Part shown: positions 32,760 to 41,741 of the stretch, piece after piece
Layout of the letters: each line of letters starts with the position of its first letter
How positions within the stretch are numbered: position 1 is the stretch's first letter
DNA from: Bacillota bacterium
Lineage (GTDB): Bacteria > Bacillota > Limnochordia > Darwinibacteriales > Darwinibacteriaceae
DNA length: 44,389 nucleotides
Direction of reading: 5' to 3'
Assembly (NCBI GenBank): GCA_029776155.1
Contig: JAKOTU010000038.1
Coordinates: 1-44,389 of the forward strand
The notes under the pieces: generated by a model
Told to the model about the DNA's origin: nothing
Seen by the model: only the letters and a program-made list of their open reading frames with translations
Database searches by the model: none
Position numbers and translations under genes: made by a program

Positions 32760-34436
32760 ATGAGTGTTTTGCAAAGACAGAAGCAGGAGCTGATCTCCGC
32801 ACTGCAGGCGGCCATTCATGCAGCTAAGGCCAGTGGGGCACTTGAGGTGGAAGCGGTGCCCGAAATTGGCCTGGAAGTGCCCCGGGAAAAGCAGCATGGA
32901 GACTTTGCCTCCAACATAGCGTTAGTTATGGCCAAGGCTGCCCGAAAGCCGCCCAGAGAAGTGGCGCAGATTATCGTGGAGCACCTGCCTCCAGGGGGCG
33001 TAATCCGGGAGGTGGAAGTGGCCGGCCCCGGCTTTATCAATTTCTTCTTGAGCAATGATTGGCTGTACGACACCCTGCGGACCATCGAAGCCCAAGGCGA
33101 GGCCTACGGCAACTGCACTTACGGCGCGGGGGAAAGGGTGCTCTTGGAGTTTGTGAGCGCCAATCCGGTAGGCCCCATGAACGTGGTGAATGCCCGGGCG
33201 GCCGCAGTGGGCGATACCCTAGCGCGCCTTTTCAGGGCTGTGGGTTATGATGTGGCCACGGAGTTCTACGTGAACGATGCCGGCAACCAGGCGGATGTAT
33301 TTGCCCGCTCCTTGGAAGCGCGCCTGCAGCAGCTCACCGATCCGGACTACCCCTTCCCCGCAGATGGCTATCCCGGGGAGTATGTTGCTGAGCTGGCCCA
33401 ACAGCTGCAGAAAGAGCGCCCCGATCTCTTGGAGCTTCCCTACGAAGAGCGCATTGCTTTCTGTAAGCGCTGGGGCACGGACAAAATGGTGGAGATGCAG
33501 AGGGCTGACCTCCAGGCATACGGGGTGGAGTTCGACCTCTGGTTCCGGGAGCGTGACCTCCACGCAAGTGGTGCGTTGGAAGCGGTGATCGAGTTTCTGC
33601 GGGAAAAGGATCTCCTCTATGAAGAAGAGGGGGCTTTGTGGTTTAGGTCCACCCAGTTCGGAGATGACAAGGACCGGGTGATTGTGAAAAGCGATGGCAC
33701 CTACACTTATGTAACGGCAGATATTGCCTATCACCGCAATAAACTCCAGCGCGGTTTTACCAAACTCATCGATATTTGGGGGCCGGATCACCACGGGTAT
33801 ATCGGCCGGATGAAAGCGGCCATACAGGCCCTGGGGTACAGTGCCGACACCTTGGAAGTGCTCATTCTGCAGTATGTGGCTCTGCTGCGCGACGGCCAGC
33901 CCGTGAAGATGTCCAAGCGCGCCGGTGAGTTCATCACCATGCAGGATCTCTTGGACGAGGTGGGTAAGGATGCAGCCCGCTTCTTCTTCCTGCACCGCAG
34001 CCCCGAAAGCCACTTGGACTTTGACCTGGATTTGGCGGTGGAGCAGTCCAGCGAAAACCCGGTCTTTTACGTGCAGTATGCCCATGCCCGCATCAGCAGC
34101 GTTCTGCGCCAGGCCAGGGAACAGGGCCTCGAGGTGCCCACCTGCAGCCAGGTGGATCTGGGCCTGCTGCAGCATGAGTCCGAACTCGATCTTCTGAAAC
34201 AGCTGGCCGCGCTGCCTGAAGAGCTGCTCAATGCGGCGCTGCTGCGGGAGCCCCACCGGCTTACCCGCTATGCCCTCGAATTGGCCGGTCTGTTCCATAC
34301 TTTTTACACCTTCTGTCATATCTTAGGTGAAGAAGCGCCGCTGCGGGATGCCCGGCTGGTTTTGATATCCAATGTGCGGGTGGTGCTGAGGAAAGTTCTA
34401 GACCTGCTTGGTGTAGATGCTCCCGAGCAGATGTGA
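32760..34436 (+). CDS. argS: Arginyl-tRNA synthetase with atypical HIGH motif
   Basis: 558 residues, ATG behind AGGGAGGA. It charges tRNA-Arg. The N-terminal additional domain (PREKQHGDFASNIALVMAKAARKPPREVA), the catalytic core (EFYVNDAGNQ), the KMSKR motif (PVKMSKRAGEFITMQDLLDEVGKDAARFFFLHRS) and the DALR anticodon domain (ending VLRKVLDLLGVDAPEQM) are clear. The class I HIGH signature, usually NPTGPLHVGHGR, reads NPVGPMNVVNAR, with Asn141 and Asn144 in place of both histidines. As the only ArgRS in view and otherwise well conserved, it is probably active. It is followed by a DUF624-like gene and pyrG. Confidence 0.94.
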   Translation: MSVLQRQKQELISALQAAIHAAKASGALEVEAVPEIGLEVPREKQHGDFASNIALVMAKAARKPPREVAQIIVEHLPPGGVIREVEVAGPGFINFFLSNDWLYDTLRTIEAQGEAYGNCTYGAGERVLLEFVSANPVGPMNVVNARAAAVGDTLARLFRAVGYDVATEFYVNDAGNQADVFARSLEARLQQLTDPDYPFPADGYPGEYVAELAQQLQKERPDLLELPYEERIAFCKRWGTDKMVEMQRADLQAYGVEFDLWFRERDLHASGALEAVIEFLREKDLLYEEEGALWFRSTQFGDDKDRVIVKSDGTYTYVTADIAYHRNKLQRGFTKLIDIWGPDHHGYIGRMKAAIQALGYSADTLEVLILQYVALLRDGQPVKMSKRAGEFITMQDLLDEVGKDAARFFFLHRSPESHLDFDLDLAVEQSSENPVFYVQYAHARISSVLRQAREQGLEVPTCSQVDLGLLQHESELDLLKQLAALPEELLNAALLREPHRLTRYALELAGLFHTFYTFCHILGEEAPLRDARLVLISNVRVVLRKVLDLLGVDAPEQM

Positions 34437-34448
34437 GGATGGTGACGT

Positions 34449-35171
34449 ATGGGTTTTAAAGACAGCGTGCGGACGTTTTGGCGGGCCCTGAAGCTGAGTT
34501 ATGAGCATATCGGCAAGGTGATGATCACCAACCTGATCTGGTTTGTGGTGGGATTCTTCCTCCTTCTGCTCTTCACCTACATCCCCGTGGAGAGTGATTG
34601 GTTTTTCATCCTGGTTATGGTAGGTACGCCCATCCTCATGGGTGGTGCTTTCGGTGCCGTCCACTACCGGATGAACGCCATTGTTAAGGGAGAAGATACA
34701 TCCCTTGAACATGTGTGGATCGGCTTCAAACGTTATTTCGTCCGCGGCGCCATCCTGGCTGTTCTGGCAGTTCTCGGTTTTGGGATTTTGTTCTTCAATA
34801 TCTGGTTCAGTCAGAACTATCCCAGCAAGGTTTTCCTTTTGCTTTCGGGCTTTTGGATCTGGGGTATTGTGCTGTGGTATGGCATGCACCAGTTTGTCTT
34901 GCCCTTTGTGGTGAATCAGAATACTGGGGCATTCAGCGCCGTGAAAAAGGCGGCCTTAATTGTGTTGGACAACCCTTGGCCCAGCTTTCTGCTGGTTGTG
35001 TTCAGTCTGATTGTGATTGCGCTCAGTGTGCTCTTCGCGGCGCCGCTGCTGATTTTCCTGGCCAGCTTCCTGGCGCTGCTGCAGAACTGTTTCTATCATG
35101 AGCTCATGGTCAAATACGAACTATTAGCCGAAGAACAACAAGGAGAATCGGAAGGGGAGGACCGGAGTTGA
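34449..35171 (+). CDS. DUF624/YesL-like membrane protein
   Basis: 240 residues, ATG 34449. Five to six predicted helices. The pattern [60 protein letters not shown] and [22 protein letters not shown] resembles DUF624 (YesL) proteins, small integral membrane proteins of unknown role. The tail is acidic ([13 protein letters not shown]). It occupies the place of rpoE between argS and pyrG in B. subtilis, and its stop overlaps the TTG start of pyrG. Confidence 0.65.
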   Translation: MGFKDSVRTFWRALKLSYEHIGKVMITNLIWFVVGFFLLLLFTYIPVESDWFFILVMVGTPILMGGAFGAVHYRMNAIVKGEDTSLEHVWIGFKRYFVRGAILAVLAVLGFGILFFNIWFSQNYPSKVFLLLSGFWIWGIVLWYGMHQFVLPFVVNQNTGAFSAVKKAALIVLDNPWPSFLLVVFSLIVIALSVLFAAPLLIFLASFLALLQNCFYHELMVKYELLAEEQQGESEGEDRS

Positions 35172-36763
35172 GCAAGTTTGTGTTCGTCACAGGAGGAGTT
35201 GTCTCGAGTTTAGGTAAGGGAATTACCGTGGCGTCCTTGGGCAGGCTGTTGAAGAGCAGGGGGTTGAAGGTAAGTGTCTTAAAGTTCGACCCCTACCTAA
35301 ATGTGGACCCTGGTACCATGAGCCCTTTCCAGCACGGAGAAATCTTTGTTACTGAAGACGGTGGCGAATGCGATTTAGACCTAGGTCATTACGAAAGGTT
35401 CATTGACACGAATCTAACCAAGGACAGCAACGTAACCAGTGGTACGATTTACTGGTCCATCCTCTCCCGGGAACGCAGGGGGGGTTATGACGGTGGAACG
35501 GTCCAGGTGATCCCCCATGTGACTAACGAGATCAAAGACCGCATCTGGTCCCTAGCCAAAAGCAGCCAGGCCGATGTCATTTTGGTGGAGATCGGCGGCA
35601 CAGTGGGTGATATTGAGGGACTTCCCTTCCTAGAAGCCATCCGCCAGTTCCGCATGGATGTGGGCAGGGAGTCCAGTTTGTTTATCCATGTCACCCTGAT
35701 CCCTTACGTGGCCGCGGCGAAGGAACTGAAAACCAAACCCACCCAGCACAGTGTGAAGGAACTGCGCAGCATCGGTATCCAGCCCGATGTGATTGTCTGC
35801 CGCAGTGAGGCCCCCTTAACCGAAGAGATCAGGGCGAAAGTGGCCCTCTTCTGCAATGTGGAAGAAAGGGCAGTAATCCCCAATCCTGATGTGGAAAGCA
35901 TCTATGAGATTCCCCTCTGCTTTGCGGAAGCCCGCTTAGACGAGATCGTTTTGGAGAAGCTAAATCTGACCGCGGGTCCCGCTGATTTAGACTCTTGGCG
36001 GGAACTGGTGTCCAGGATCAAGAACCTCCGGGAAAGGGTAGTGGTGGGCATAGTGGGGAAATACGTGTCGCTGCCCGATGCCTACCTCAGCGCCGCCGAG
36101 TCTCTGCGCCACGCGGGTTTTGCCCAGGGGGCGGAGGTGGAAGTGCGCTGGATCGAAGCGGAAGATCTGGAGCGGGGGAAAACGGAAGTCCTGGAAGATC
36201 TAGATGGAATTCTGGTTCCTGGAGGATTTGGACAGCGCGGTGTGGAAGGAAAGATCAAAGCTGCCCAGTACGCCAGGGAGCACCGGATCCCGTTTTTTGG
36301 GATCAGCTTGGGCATGCAGTGTGCCGCAATTGAACTGGCCCGCAACGTGTTGAAGCTGGAGGATGCGAGCAGTGTGGAGTTTGGTCCCTGCGCGCACCCT
36401 GTGATCAGCTTTATTCCAGGTTATCCAGAAGTAACGGGATTGGAGGGATCCATGCGGAAGGGGACCTATGCCTGCCAGATCCAGCCGGGAACCCACAGCA
36501 GCAGGTTATACGGCCAGGGAGTGGTACAGGAACGGCATAGGAACCGGTATGGGATTAACGAGAAGTACCTGGAGAGCCTGGTGGATGCGGGCTTGCGGGT
36601 GGCAGGCATTTCCCCTGAGGGGTTGGTGGAGATAATCGAGCTTGAGGATCATCCCTGGTTTGTGGGCACCTTGTTCCATCCAGAGTTTAAGTCCAGACCG
36701 ACCCGGCCCCATCCCTTGTTTGTCGGGTTTATCCGGGCGATCCTGGAGAACAAGAAGGGTTAA
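35168..36763 (+). CDS. pyrG: CTP synthase with substituted glutaminase nucleophile
   Basis: 531 residues, TTG start. It aminates UTP to CTP. The synthetase domain (1 to about 265) is fully conserved: [63 protein letters not shown]. In the C-terminal glutamine amidotransferase domain the oxyanion loop ([10 protein letters not shown]) and the FHPEF His/Glu pair remain. However, the nucleophile elbow reads GISLGMQC instead of GICLGMQ (Ser380, at the place of E. coli Cys379), and the RHRHRYE-type motif reads RHRNRYGIN. Glutamine hydrolysis may be lost or weak, leaving ammonia as nitrogen source. Coupled to the DUF624-like gene upstream. Confidence 0.95.
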   Translation: MSKFVFVTGGVVSSLGKGITVASLGRLLKSRGLKVSVLKFDPYLNVDPGTMSPFQHGEIFVTEDGGECDLDLGHYERFIDTNLTKDSNVTSGTIYWSILSRERRGGYDGGTVQVIPHVTNEIKDRIWSLAKSSQADVILVEIGGTVGDIEGLPFLEAIRQFRMDVGRESSLFIHVTLIPYVAAAKELKTKPTQHSVKELRSIGIQPDVIVCRSEAPLTEEIRAKVALFCNVEERAVIPNPDVESIYEIPLCFAEARLDEIVLEKLNLTAGPADLDSWRELVSRIKNLRERVVVGIVGKYVSLPDAYLSAAESLRHAGFAQGAEVEVRWIEAEDLERGKTEVLEDLDGILVPGGFGQRGVEGKIKAAQYAREHRIPFFGISLGMQCAAIELARNVLKLEDASSVEFGPCAHPVISFIPGYPEVTGLEGSMRKGTYACQIQPGTHSSRLYGQGVVQERHRNRYGINEKYLESLVDAGLRVAGISPEGLVEIIELEDHPWFVGTLFHPEFKSRPTRPHPLFVGFIRAILENKKG

Positions 36764-36781
36764 TCGCTAGGAGGTGTGCTT

Positions 36782-37258
36782 ATGCTTCGCATGAAGGTGA
36801 AAGCAGTGGGCATAGATCGTGAAACCCTTTTTCCTGTAGTCATCCTCACCGACGAACGGGAGGAATCCTACGTTCCTCTGCTCATCGGCCCCGCCGAAGC
36901 AAATGCCATCGCAGTTGTCCTAGAAAACGTAGAGGTACCCCGACCACTGACCCACGATCTTCTGCTCAGCTCTGTGCTAGCTTTGGGGGCGAAGGTGGAT
37001 AAGGTGGTCATCACCGATCTAAGTGATGATGTATATTACGCTGAAATACACTATCTGCAGGGGGGCAAGCTCGTGCGGGTGGACGCCAGGCCGTCAGACG
37101 CCATTGCCCTGGCCCTCCGGTCTGGAGCGGCCATCTTCGTGGATGAGAAGATCATCCCCCATGCCATCACCGTGCCCAAGGAAGATGATCCGGAGTTGGA
37201 AGAGTTCCGGTCCTTCCTGGAGAATCTCTCCCCTGATGATTTTCGCCGGGAGAACTGA
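36782..37258 (+). CDS. Bifunctional nuclease family protein (DUF151)
   Basis: 158 residues, ATG 36782 six bases after AGGAGGTG. The DUF151 pattern is clear: VVILTDEREESYVPLLIGPAEANAIAVVLENVEVPRPLTHDLL, then LVRVDARPSDAIALALRSGAAIFVDEKI. Characterised members have nuclease activity and, in mycobacteria and plants, stress-linked roles; the exact substrate is unknown. An acidic C-terminal tail (KEDDPELEEF) follows. Located 18 bases after pyrG, probably co-transcribed. Confidence 0.9.
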   Translation: MLRMKVKAVGIDRETLFPVVILTDEREESYVPLLIGPAEANAIAVVLENVEVPRPLTHDLLLSSVLALGAKVDKVVITDLSDDVYYAEIHYLQGGKLVRVDARPSDAIALALRSGAAIFVDEKIIPHAITVPKEDDPELEEFRSFLENLSPDDFRREN

Positions 37259-37323
37259 GCCCAGGTAATTTTGCATAGGTCTTATTTTTCGGCGCATACT
37301 CTTTCCTAGAAAGGGTGTGCGCC

Positions 37324-37701
37324 ATGTTCATGCGAAATATTTGCCGGGTATGGGCTGGTATTGTGCTGGTGCTGCTTCTGCCTGGTGTCCTCCAGGCTCA
37401 CCAGGAGCAGTGGAAAATGGTCCACGGGGATATAGTGCAGGTACTCACAGAAGAACATAAACTGTTACTGGCTTCCAACGGGCAAGAAGTCTACCTGGTC
37501 CTGGAAGAGGATTGTCGGATTTTCCGTCAGGGGGCGCCAGCCACTTTAGCTTCGCTGCGCCCTGTGGGTCCTGGGGCCTACCAAGACGCCCTGTGCTGGA
37601 TCAACCCCCAGGGACGGGTGGGCTTGCTTTTAGTGAACTACCACGTTGAGGAAGAGAACGGAATGTTAGTTGCTTATGATATCTTTGGGAATCGGAAATG
37701 A
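37324..37701 (+). CDS. Small secreted protein, unknown function
   Basis: 125 residues from ATG 37324 behind AAAGGGTG. A signal peptide (MFMRNICRVWAGIVLVLLLPGVLQA, cut after QA) is followed by about 100 residues with alternating short strands (VHGDIVQVLTEEHKLLLASNGQEVYLVLEEDCRIF, then GRVGLLLVNYHVEEENGMLVAYDIFGNRK), likely a small beta-barrel. No family is recognised. It is not clearly linked to its neighbours; a 288-base gap follows. Confidence 0.65.
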   Translation: MFMRNICRVWAGIVLVLLLPGVLQAHQEQWKMVHGDIVQVLTEEHKLLLASNGQEVYLVLEEDCRIFRQGAPATLASLRPVGPGAYQDALCWINPQGRVGLLLVNYHVEEENGMLVAYDIFGNRK

Positions 37702-37989
37702 TTGCGGAGGAAAATGCTTCCTCGTGACGAAGTATAAGTCGCGATAGTTCGATCTTTCCCAGGGGCATGGCGCAAAGGCCCCCTGGTGTTGTGTGTTCTG
37801 CGTTCCGCAACGGATTGTCTGCCTGCTTCTGAGCCATTTCTCGCCTCAAAAGGATGCCTTGGCAATTTGCACTCCACAGGTTTTTTCCCGCAGGAGATGA
37901 ATCACTGATCTGGAAATAATACCTAACTTTGGACAGCTGCTTCTGTTGGCAGCTGCCCTTGCAGATCTGAAGACAAGGAGGCTATTCAA
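37702..37989. other. Intergenic region before fba
   Basis: About 288 bases without a convincing ORF. It holds an imperfect hairpin CCAGGGG...CCCCTGG (about 37757-37787) and a 7-bp hairpin CAGCTGC/GCAGCTG (37934-37940 with 37949-37955) close to the fba ribosome site AAGGAGG. No promoter fits well (TATAAG near 37730 lacks a good -35). A small RNA is possible but not identified. Confidence 0.4.
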
Positions 37990-38835
37990 GTGTTAGTATC
38001 TGGAAAAGAACTGTTCCAAGCCGCGAAGCAGGGTGGTTATGCAGTTGGCGCCTTTAATGTGAACAACATGGAGATCATCCAGGCCATTATTGAAGCCGCG
38101 GAAGAAGAAAACTCCCCCGTGTTTCTCCAAGCCAGCCAGGGCGGTCTGAAGTATGCCGGCATCGAGTACATAGCGTCCCTGGCCAAAACGGCTGCGGAAA
38201 AGGCCAAGGTTCCCGTGGCCTTGAACCTGGATCACGGCACCAGCTTCGCGCAGGTAGCACTGTGCATCCGCCACGGCTTTTCGGCGGTGATGATTGATGG
38301 TTCTCAGCTGCCCTTCGAAGAGAACATTGCCATCACCCAGAAGGTTGTGGACATGGCCCGTCCCTGCGGCGTATCTGTGGAGGCAGAGCTGGGCAAAATC
38401 GGCGGCGTTGAAGACGATATTTCCGTTTCCCATGCTGTGTTTACCGATCCAGATGAGGCAGCCGAGTTTGTGGAACGCACCCAGGTAGATGCCCTGGCCG
38501 TGGCCATTGGCACTGCCCATGGAGTGTACAAAGGCGAACCCAAGTTGGACTTTGAGCGGCTGGAAAAGATCAGAAATGCTACCAATATTCCCCTGGTCCT
38601 CCATGGTGCCTCCGGCGTGCCCGCTGAGGCTATCCGCAAAGCAGTTCCCCTGGGCATCTGCAAAATCAACATCGACACAGAACTGAGGCAGGCCTTCACC
38701 AAAGCGGTGCACGAAGTGGTGCACAACAAACCGGAAGAGTTCGATCCCCGCAAGCTGCTGGGACCGGCCCGGGAAGCCATGAAAGAAGTGGTGAAGGCAA
38801 AAATGAGGCTGTTTGGAAGTGCTGGCCGTGCGTAA
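37990..38835 (+). CDS. fba: Class II fructose-bisphosphate aldolase
   Basis: 281 residues, GTG 37990 behind AAGGAGG. It splits fructose 1,6-bisphosphate in glycolysis and forms it in gluconeogenesis, using zinc. NLDHGTSFAQ (zinc His and proton donor Asp), VEAELGKIGGVEDD, VAIGTAHGVYKGEPKLDFERL and LVLHGASGVP are the expected zinc- and substrate-binding stretches. Length is that of short class IIB enzymes. It precedes rho, as fbaA is in the same region of B. subtilis. Confidence 0.96.
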   Translation: MLVSGKELFQAAKQGGYAVGAFNVNNMEIIQAIIEAAEEENSPVFLQASQGGLKYAGIEYIASLAKTAAEKAKVPVALNLDHGTSFAQVALCIRHGFSAVMIDGSQLPFEENIAITQKVVDMARPCGVSVEAELGKIGGVEDDISVSHAVFTDPDEAAEFVERTQVDALAVAIGTAHGVYKGEPKLDFERLEKIRNATNIPLVLHGASGVPAEAIRKAVPLGICKINIDTELRQAFTKAVHEVVHNKPEEFDPRKLLGPAREAMKEVVKAKMRLFGSAGRA

Positions 38836-38886
38836 AGGCGCGGCCGGCAGACCCTTTCTGGCCCCAAGACAAAGGGTGGTGAACGC

Positions 38887-40158
38887 TTGAATATTGCAGA
38901 GCTGGAATCGATGACCTTTGCTGAACTGCAAGACCTGGCAAAGGAATTGGGCCTTACTGGGTTTAAGCGGCTGCGCAAGAAGGACCTGATTATTGAGATC
39001 CTCAAGCACGAGACCATGAAGGAGGGCCTGCTGTTTATCAGCGGGATTTTGGAGATAACCAGCGAGGGGTATGGTTTCCTGCGGGTGGATAACTACACCC
39101 CTGGCGCCGACGATGTTTACGTCTCCCCCTCCCAGATCAGGCGTTTTGCCATGCGTACCGGGGATGAAATCCTAGGTCAGGTGCGCCCGCCCAAGGATGG
39201 GGAGCGGTATTTTGCCCTCTTGAAGGTTTTGGCCATCAACCTCACCGACCCTGAATTGGCTGCCCAGCGCCCATGTTTTGACGATCTAACGCCCATTTAC
39301 CCCAAACGGCGTCTCCACCTGGAAACAGATCCTACGAATTATACCATGCGCCTCATGGACATATTATCCCCATTGGGATTTGGTCAACGGGGTTTGATTG
39401 TCTCTCCGCCCAAGGCTGGTAAGACCACTGTGCTGAAGATGCTGGCCAATGCCATCGCGGAGAACCATCCTGATACAGAGATTATCGTGCTGCTTATCGA
39501 TGAGCGCCCCGAGGAAGTTACGGACATGGAGCGCTCGGTGAGCGGCGAAGTGATCAGTTCCACCTTCGATCTGCCGCCGGAAAACCATGTGCGCGTGGCC
39601 GACATTGTCTTGGCCAGGGCGAAACGCTTGGTGGAATCGGGGAAGGATGTGGTCATCCTTTTGGACAGCATCACACGCCTGGCCCGGGCCCACAATCTGG
39701 TGGTGCCGCCGAGCGGCCGCACCCTCTCCGGTGGGGTGGATCCTGCGGCCCTGCACCGTCCGAAGCGGTTCTTTGGAGCAGCCCGCAATTTTGAGGAGCA
39801 GGGCAGTTTGACCATTATTGCTACAGCTTTAGTGGAGACTGGCAGTCGTATGGACGAAGTGATCTACGAAGAGTTTAAGGGTACTGGCAACATGGAGCTC
39901 CACTTGGACCGTAAACTAGCGGAGCGCAGGCTGTTTCCGGCCATTGACATCTACCGTTCGGGCACCAGGCGGGAGGATCTGCTCTTGACACCGCAGGAGC
40001 TGGAGGCCACTTGGATGCTGCGGCGGGTGATGAGTGCCATGGGGCCAGCGGAAACCCTTGATTTGCTTTTGGACCGGGTAGTGAACACCAAATCCAACCA
40101 AGAGCTGGTGGAGTTGATCATCTCCTCGCCTTTCGCTGAAAATGTTAGAAATAAATGA
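38887..40158 (+). CDS. rho: Transcription termination factor Rho
   Basis: 423 residues, TTG 38887. The N-terminal Rho_N helix bundle ([32 protein letters not shown]), the cold-shock-type RNA-binding fold ([27 protein letters not shown]) and the RecA-type ATPase with Walker [14 protein letters not shown] (Lys179), [14 protein letters not shown] and [11 protein letters not shown] are intact. It ends transcription of untranslated RNA as a hexamer. No long insertion is present in the N-terminal region, in contrast to many high-GC Rho proteins. Confidence 0.97.
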   Translation: MNIAELESMTFAELQDLAKELGLTGFKRLRKKDLIIEILKHETMKEGLLFISGILEITSEGYGFLRVDNYTPGADDVYVSPSQIRRFAMRTGDEILGQVRPPKDGERYFALLKVLAINLTDPELAAQRPCFDDLTPIYPKRRLHLETDPTNYTMRLMDILSPLGFGQRGLIVSPPKAGKTTVLKMLANAIAENHPDTEIIVLLIDERPEEVTDMERSVSGEVISSTFDLPPENHVRVADIVLARAKRLVESGKDVVILLDSITRLARAHNLVVPPSGRTLSGGVDPAALHRPKRFFGAARNFEEQGSLTIIATALVETGSRMDEVIYEEFKGTGNMELHLDRKLAERRLFPAIDIYRSGTRREDLLLTPQELEATWMLRRVMSAMGPAETLDLLLDRVVNTKSNQELVELIISSPFAENVRNK

Positions 40159-40224
40159 AGGGAAAGCGTCGCTTAGCGTAGAAATGTACCGAGTAGGTTA
40201 TTGCCAATCGAGGGAGGATTAGTC

Positions 40225-41358
40225 ATGAGGAGGCGGTTTGCCCGCGGCAAGGGGTTTATACTCTTGCTTTTTGCAGTAATTTTCAGCTTCGGTATCCTAG
40301 GACAAGTGGATACCAGAATGCACATTGGTGGAAGCGACTGGGATCTGGACAGTCTGATTTACATCAATGTGGACGAGTATCTCTATTACAGCACCCTCGA
40401 TTCCCAAGAGTACGGACAACCGTTACCTACAGTGCAGACTCTAGCCGCCCTCGATGGAGCTGCCAAACCGGTGGAAACCCCGCAGCCTCAGGTTCTCGAT
40501 GAAGGAACGGCCGAGGCGCTTCCGGAAGTAGCGGAGCAGCCCGAACCCACAGCCCCATCTAGGGTGGAGTCGGCCCTCCAGGTGGCTACCCCTCCAGTTG
40601 CTGCACCGCCTAAGGTGGAGGAAAAGAAGGAAGAAGAAAGACCCACGATCTTCGTGCACAAGGTTAATCCCGGGGAGACTTTGTGGGATATTGCCAATGC
40701 CTATGGAGTGTCTGTGGATGCCATCATCTCAGCTAATGAGTTGAAGAATCCTAACATGCTCGCGGTGGGCCAAGAACTGAATATCCTCTCTGTGCAGGGA
40801 GTATTGCACAAAGTCGCCACAGGTGAGAGCTTGTGGGAGATTTCCCAGCGCTATCAGGTGCCCATGGAGGAAATCACCAGGGTAAACAACATAACCGACC
40901 CCGCGCGCATTATGCCCAACACCAAGCTGATCATCCCAGGGGCTACCCAGCTCCGGCCCAAGGATGTGCTCCTGGTCAACGGGCAGCTGCAGAGGGCCTT
41001 CGATTGGCCGGTCACGGGACGGATTTCTTCACCCTTCGGTCCCCGTTGGGGTAGGATGCACAACGGTCTGGATATTGCTGTGAATACGGGTACGCCAGTA
41101 CGGGCTGCTGCCGATGGCAGGGTGACCTTCGCTGGCTGGAACGGCGGCTACGGCATTCTGGTCATCGTTGACCACGGGAACAACGTGGAGACCAGGTATG
41201 CCCACAACTCCCGCTTGAATGTGAAAGTGGGTCAATCGGTCACCAGGGGCCAGGTCATCGCTTACAGCGGTAATACTGGTAATTCCACGGGCCCGCACGT
41301 GCACTTTGAGATTCGCTACCGCGGCAACCCGGTTAATCCCCAGAGTTATCTGAAGTAG
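40225..41358 (+). CDS. LysM and M23 peptidase domain cell-wall hydrolase
   Basis: 377 residues from ATG 40225 behind GAGGGAGGA. An N-terminal membrane helix (about 9-25), an acidic Pro/Glu-rich linker, two LysM domains (about 142-189 and 192-241) that bind peptidoglycan, and a C-terminal M23 metallopeptidase. The zinc ligands are His279 and Asp283 (HNGLDIA) and His360 in the HVHFE motif, whose His358 is the catalytic residue. Such enzymes cut cross-bridges during growth or spore engulfment. The rho, M23, rpmE order is seen in other clostridia-type genomes. Confidence 0.93.
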   Translation: MRRRFARGKGFILLLFAVIFSFGILGQVDTRMHIGGSDWDLDSLIYINVDEYLYYSTLDSQEYGQPLPTVQTLAALDGAAKPVETPQPQVLDEGTAEALPEVAEQPEPTAPSRVESALQVATPPVAAPPKVEEKKEEERPTIFVHKVNPGETLWDIANAYGVSVDAIISANELKNPNMLAVGQELNILSVQGVLHKVATGESLWEISQRYQVPMEEITRVNNITDPARIMPNTKLIIPGATQLRPKDVLLVNGQLQRAFDWPVTGRISSPFGPRWGRMHNGLDIAVNTGTPVRAAADGRVTFAGWNGGYGILVIVDHGNNVETRYAHNSRLNVKVGQSVTRGQVIAYSGNTGNSTGPHVHFEIRYRGNPVNPQSYLK

Positions 41359-41368
41359 GTATACATTC

Positions 41369-41397
41369 TTGCCAGGCTGGCAGTCCTATGTTATAAT
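41369..41397 (+). promoter_or_regulatory. Promoter of rpmE
   Basis: TTGCCA (41369-41374), 17 bases, TATAAT (41392-41397), 43 bases before the rpmE start. The leader is short and shows no clear L31 binding structure. Confidence 0.85.
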
Positions 41398-41440
41398 GTG
41401 CTGTGGCTCTGCCAGTTCGGTTAGTGAGGTGAAGAAGTAG

Positions 41441-41650
41441 ATGAAGGCTGGTATTCATCCCAAGTATGACAAAGCAGTGGTAACCTGTGCCTGTGGAGAG
41501 ACTTTTGAAACCCGATCCACCAAGCCACAGATTAGGGTAGAGGTGTGCTCCAAGTGTCACCCCTTCTACACCGGCCAGCGGCAGGTTGTAACCACCTCTG
41601 GCGGCAGGATCGAGCGTTTCCGCACCAGGTGGAATTTGGACCAAGAGTAA
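41441..41650 (+). CDS. rpmE: Ribosomal protein L31 (zinc type)
   Basis: 69 residues, ATG behind [33 protein letters not shown] and [14 protein letters not shown] give the four zinc cysteines (16, 18, 36, 39), so this is the C+ zinc-binding form rather than the zinc-free YtiA form. It is a 50S subunit protein bridging to 30S. It has its own promoter and terminator. Confidence 0.97.
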   Translation: MKAGIHPKYDKAVVTCACGETFETRSTKPQIRVEVCSKCHPFYTGQRQVVTTSGGRIERFRTRWNLDQE

Positions 41651-41692
41651 GCAAGGTATCGACCTGAACAGAATCGTAAGCAAGCAACAAAG

Positions 41693-41716
41693 AGCAGGGG
41701 CTGCCCTGCTTTTTTG
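41693..41716 (+). terminator. Terminator of rpmE
   Basis: AGCAGGG (41693-41699) pairs with CCCTGCT (41704-41710), loop GCTG, with T's 41710-41716. Confidence 0.93.
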
Positions 41717-41741
41717 TTAGCGGAAACGAGGAGGGGTGCGA

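Noticed and set aside
33219..34319. 366-codon minus-strand open frame inside argS
   Set aside because: Antisense shadow of a clear arginyl-tRNA synthetase, with no ribosome site and no recognisable motif.
37702..37989. Possible 6S or other small RNA upstream of fba
   Set aside because: Hairpins are present but no diagnostic sequence or convincing promoter and terminator pair could be matched, so no RNA is called.
37993..39009. 338-codon minus-strand open frame across fba and the start of rho
   Set aside because: Antisense shadow spanning two well-supported genes; composition and lack of motifs argue against coding.
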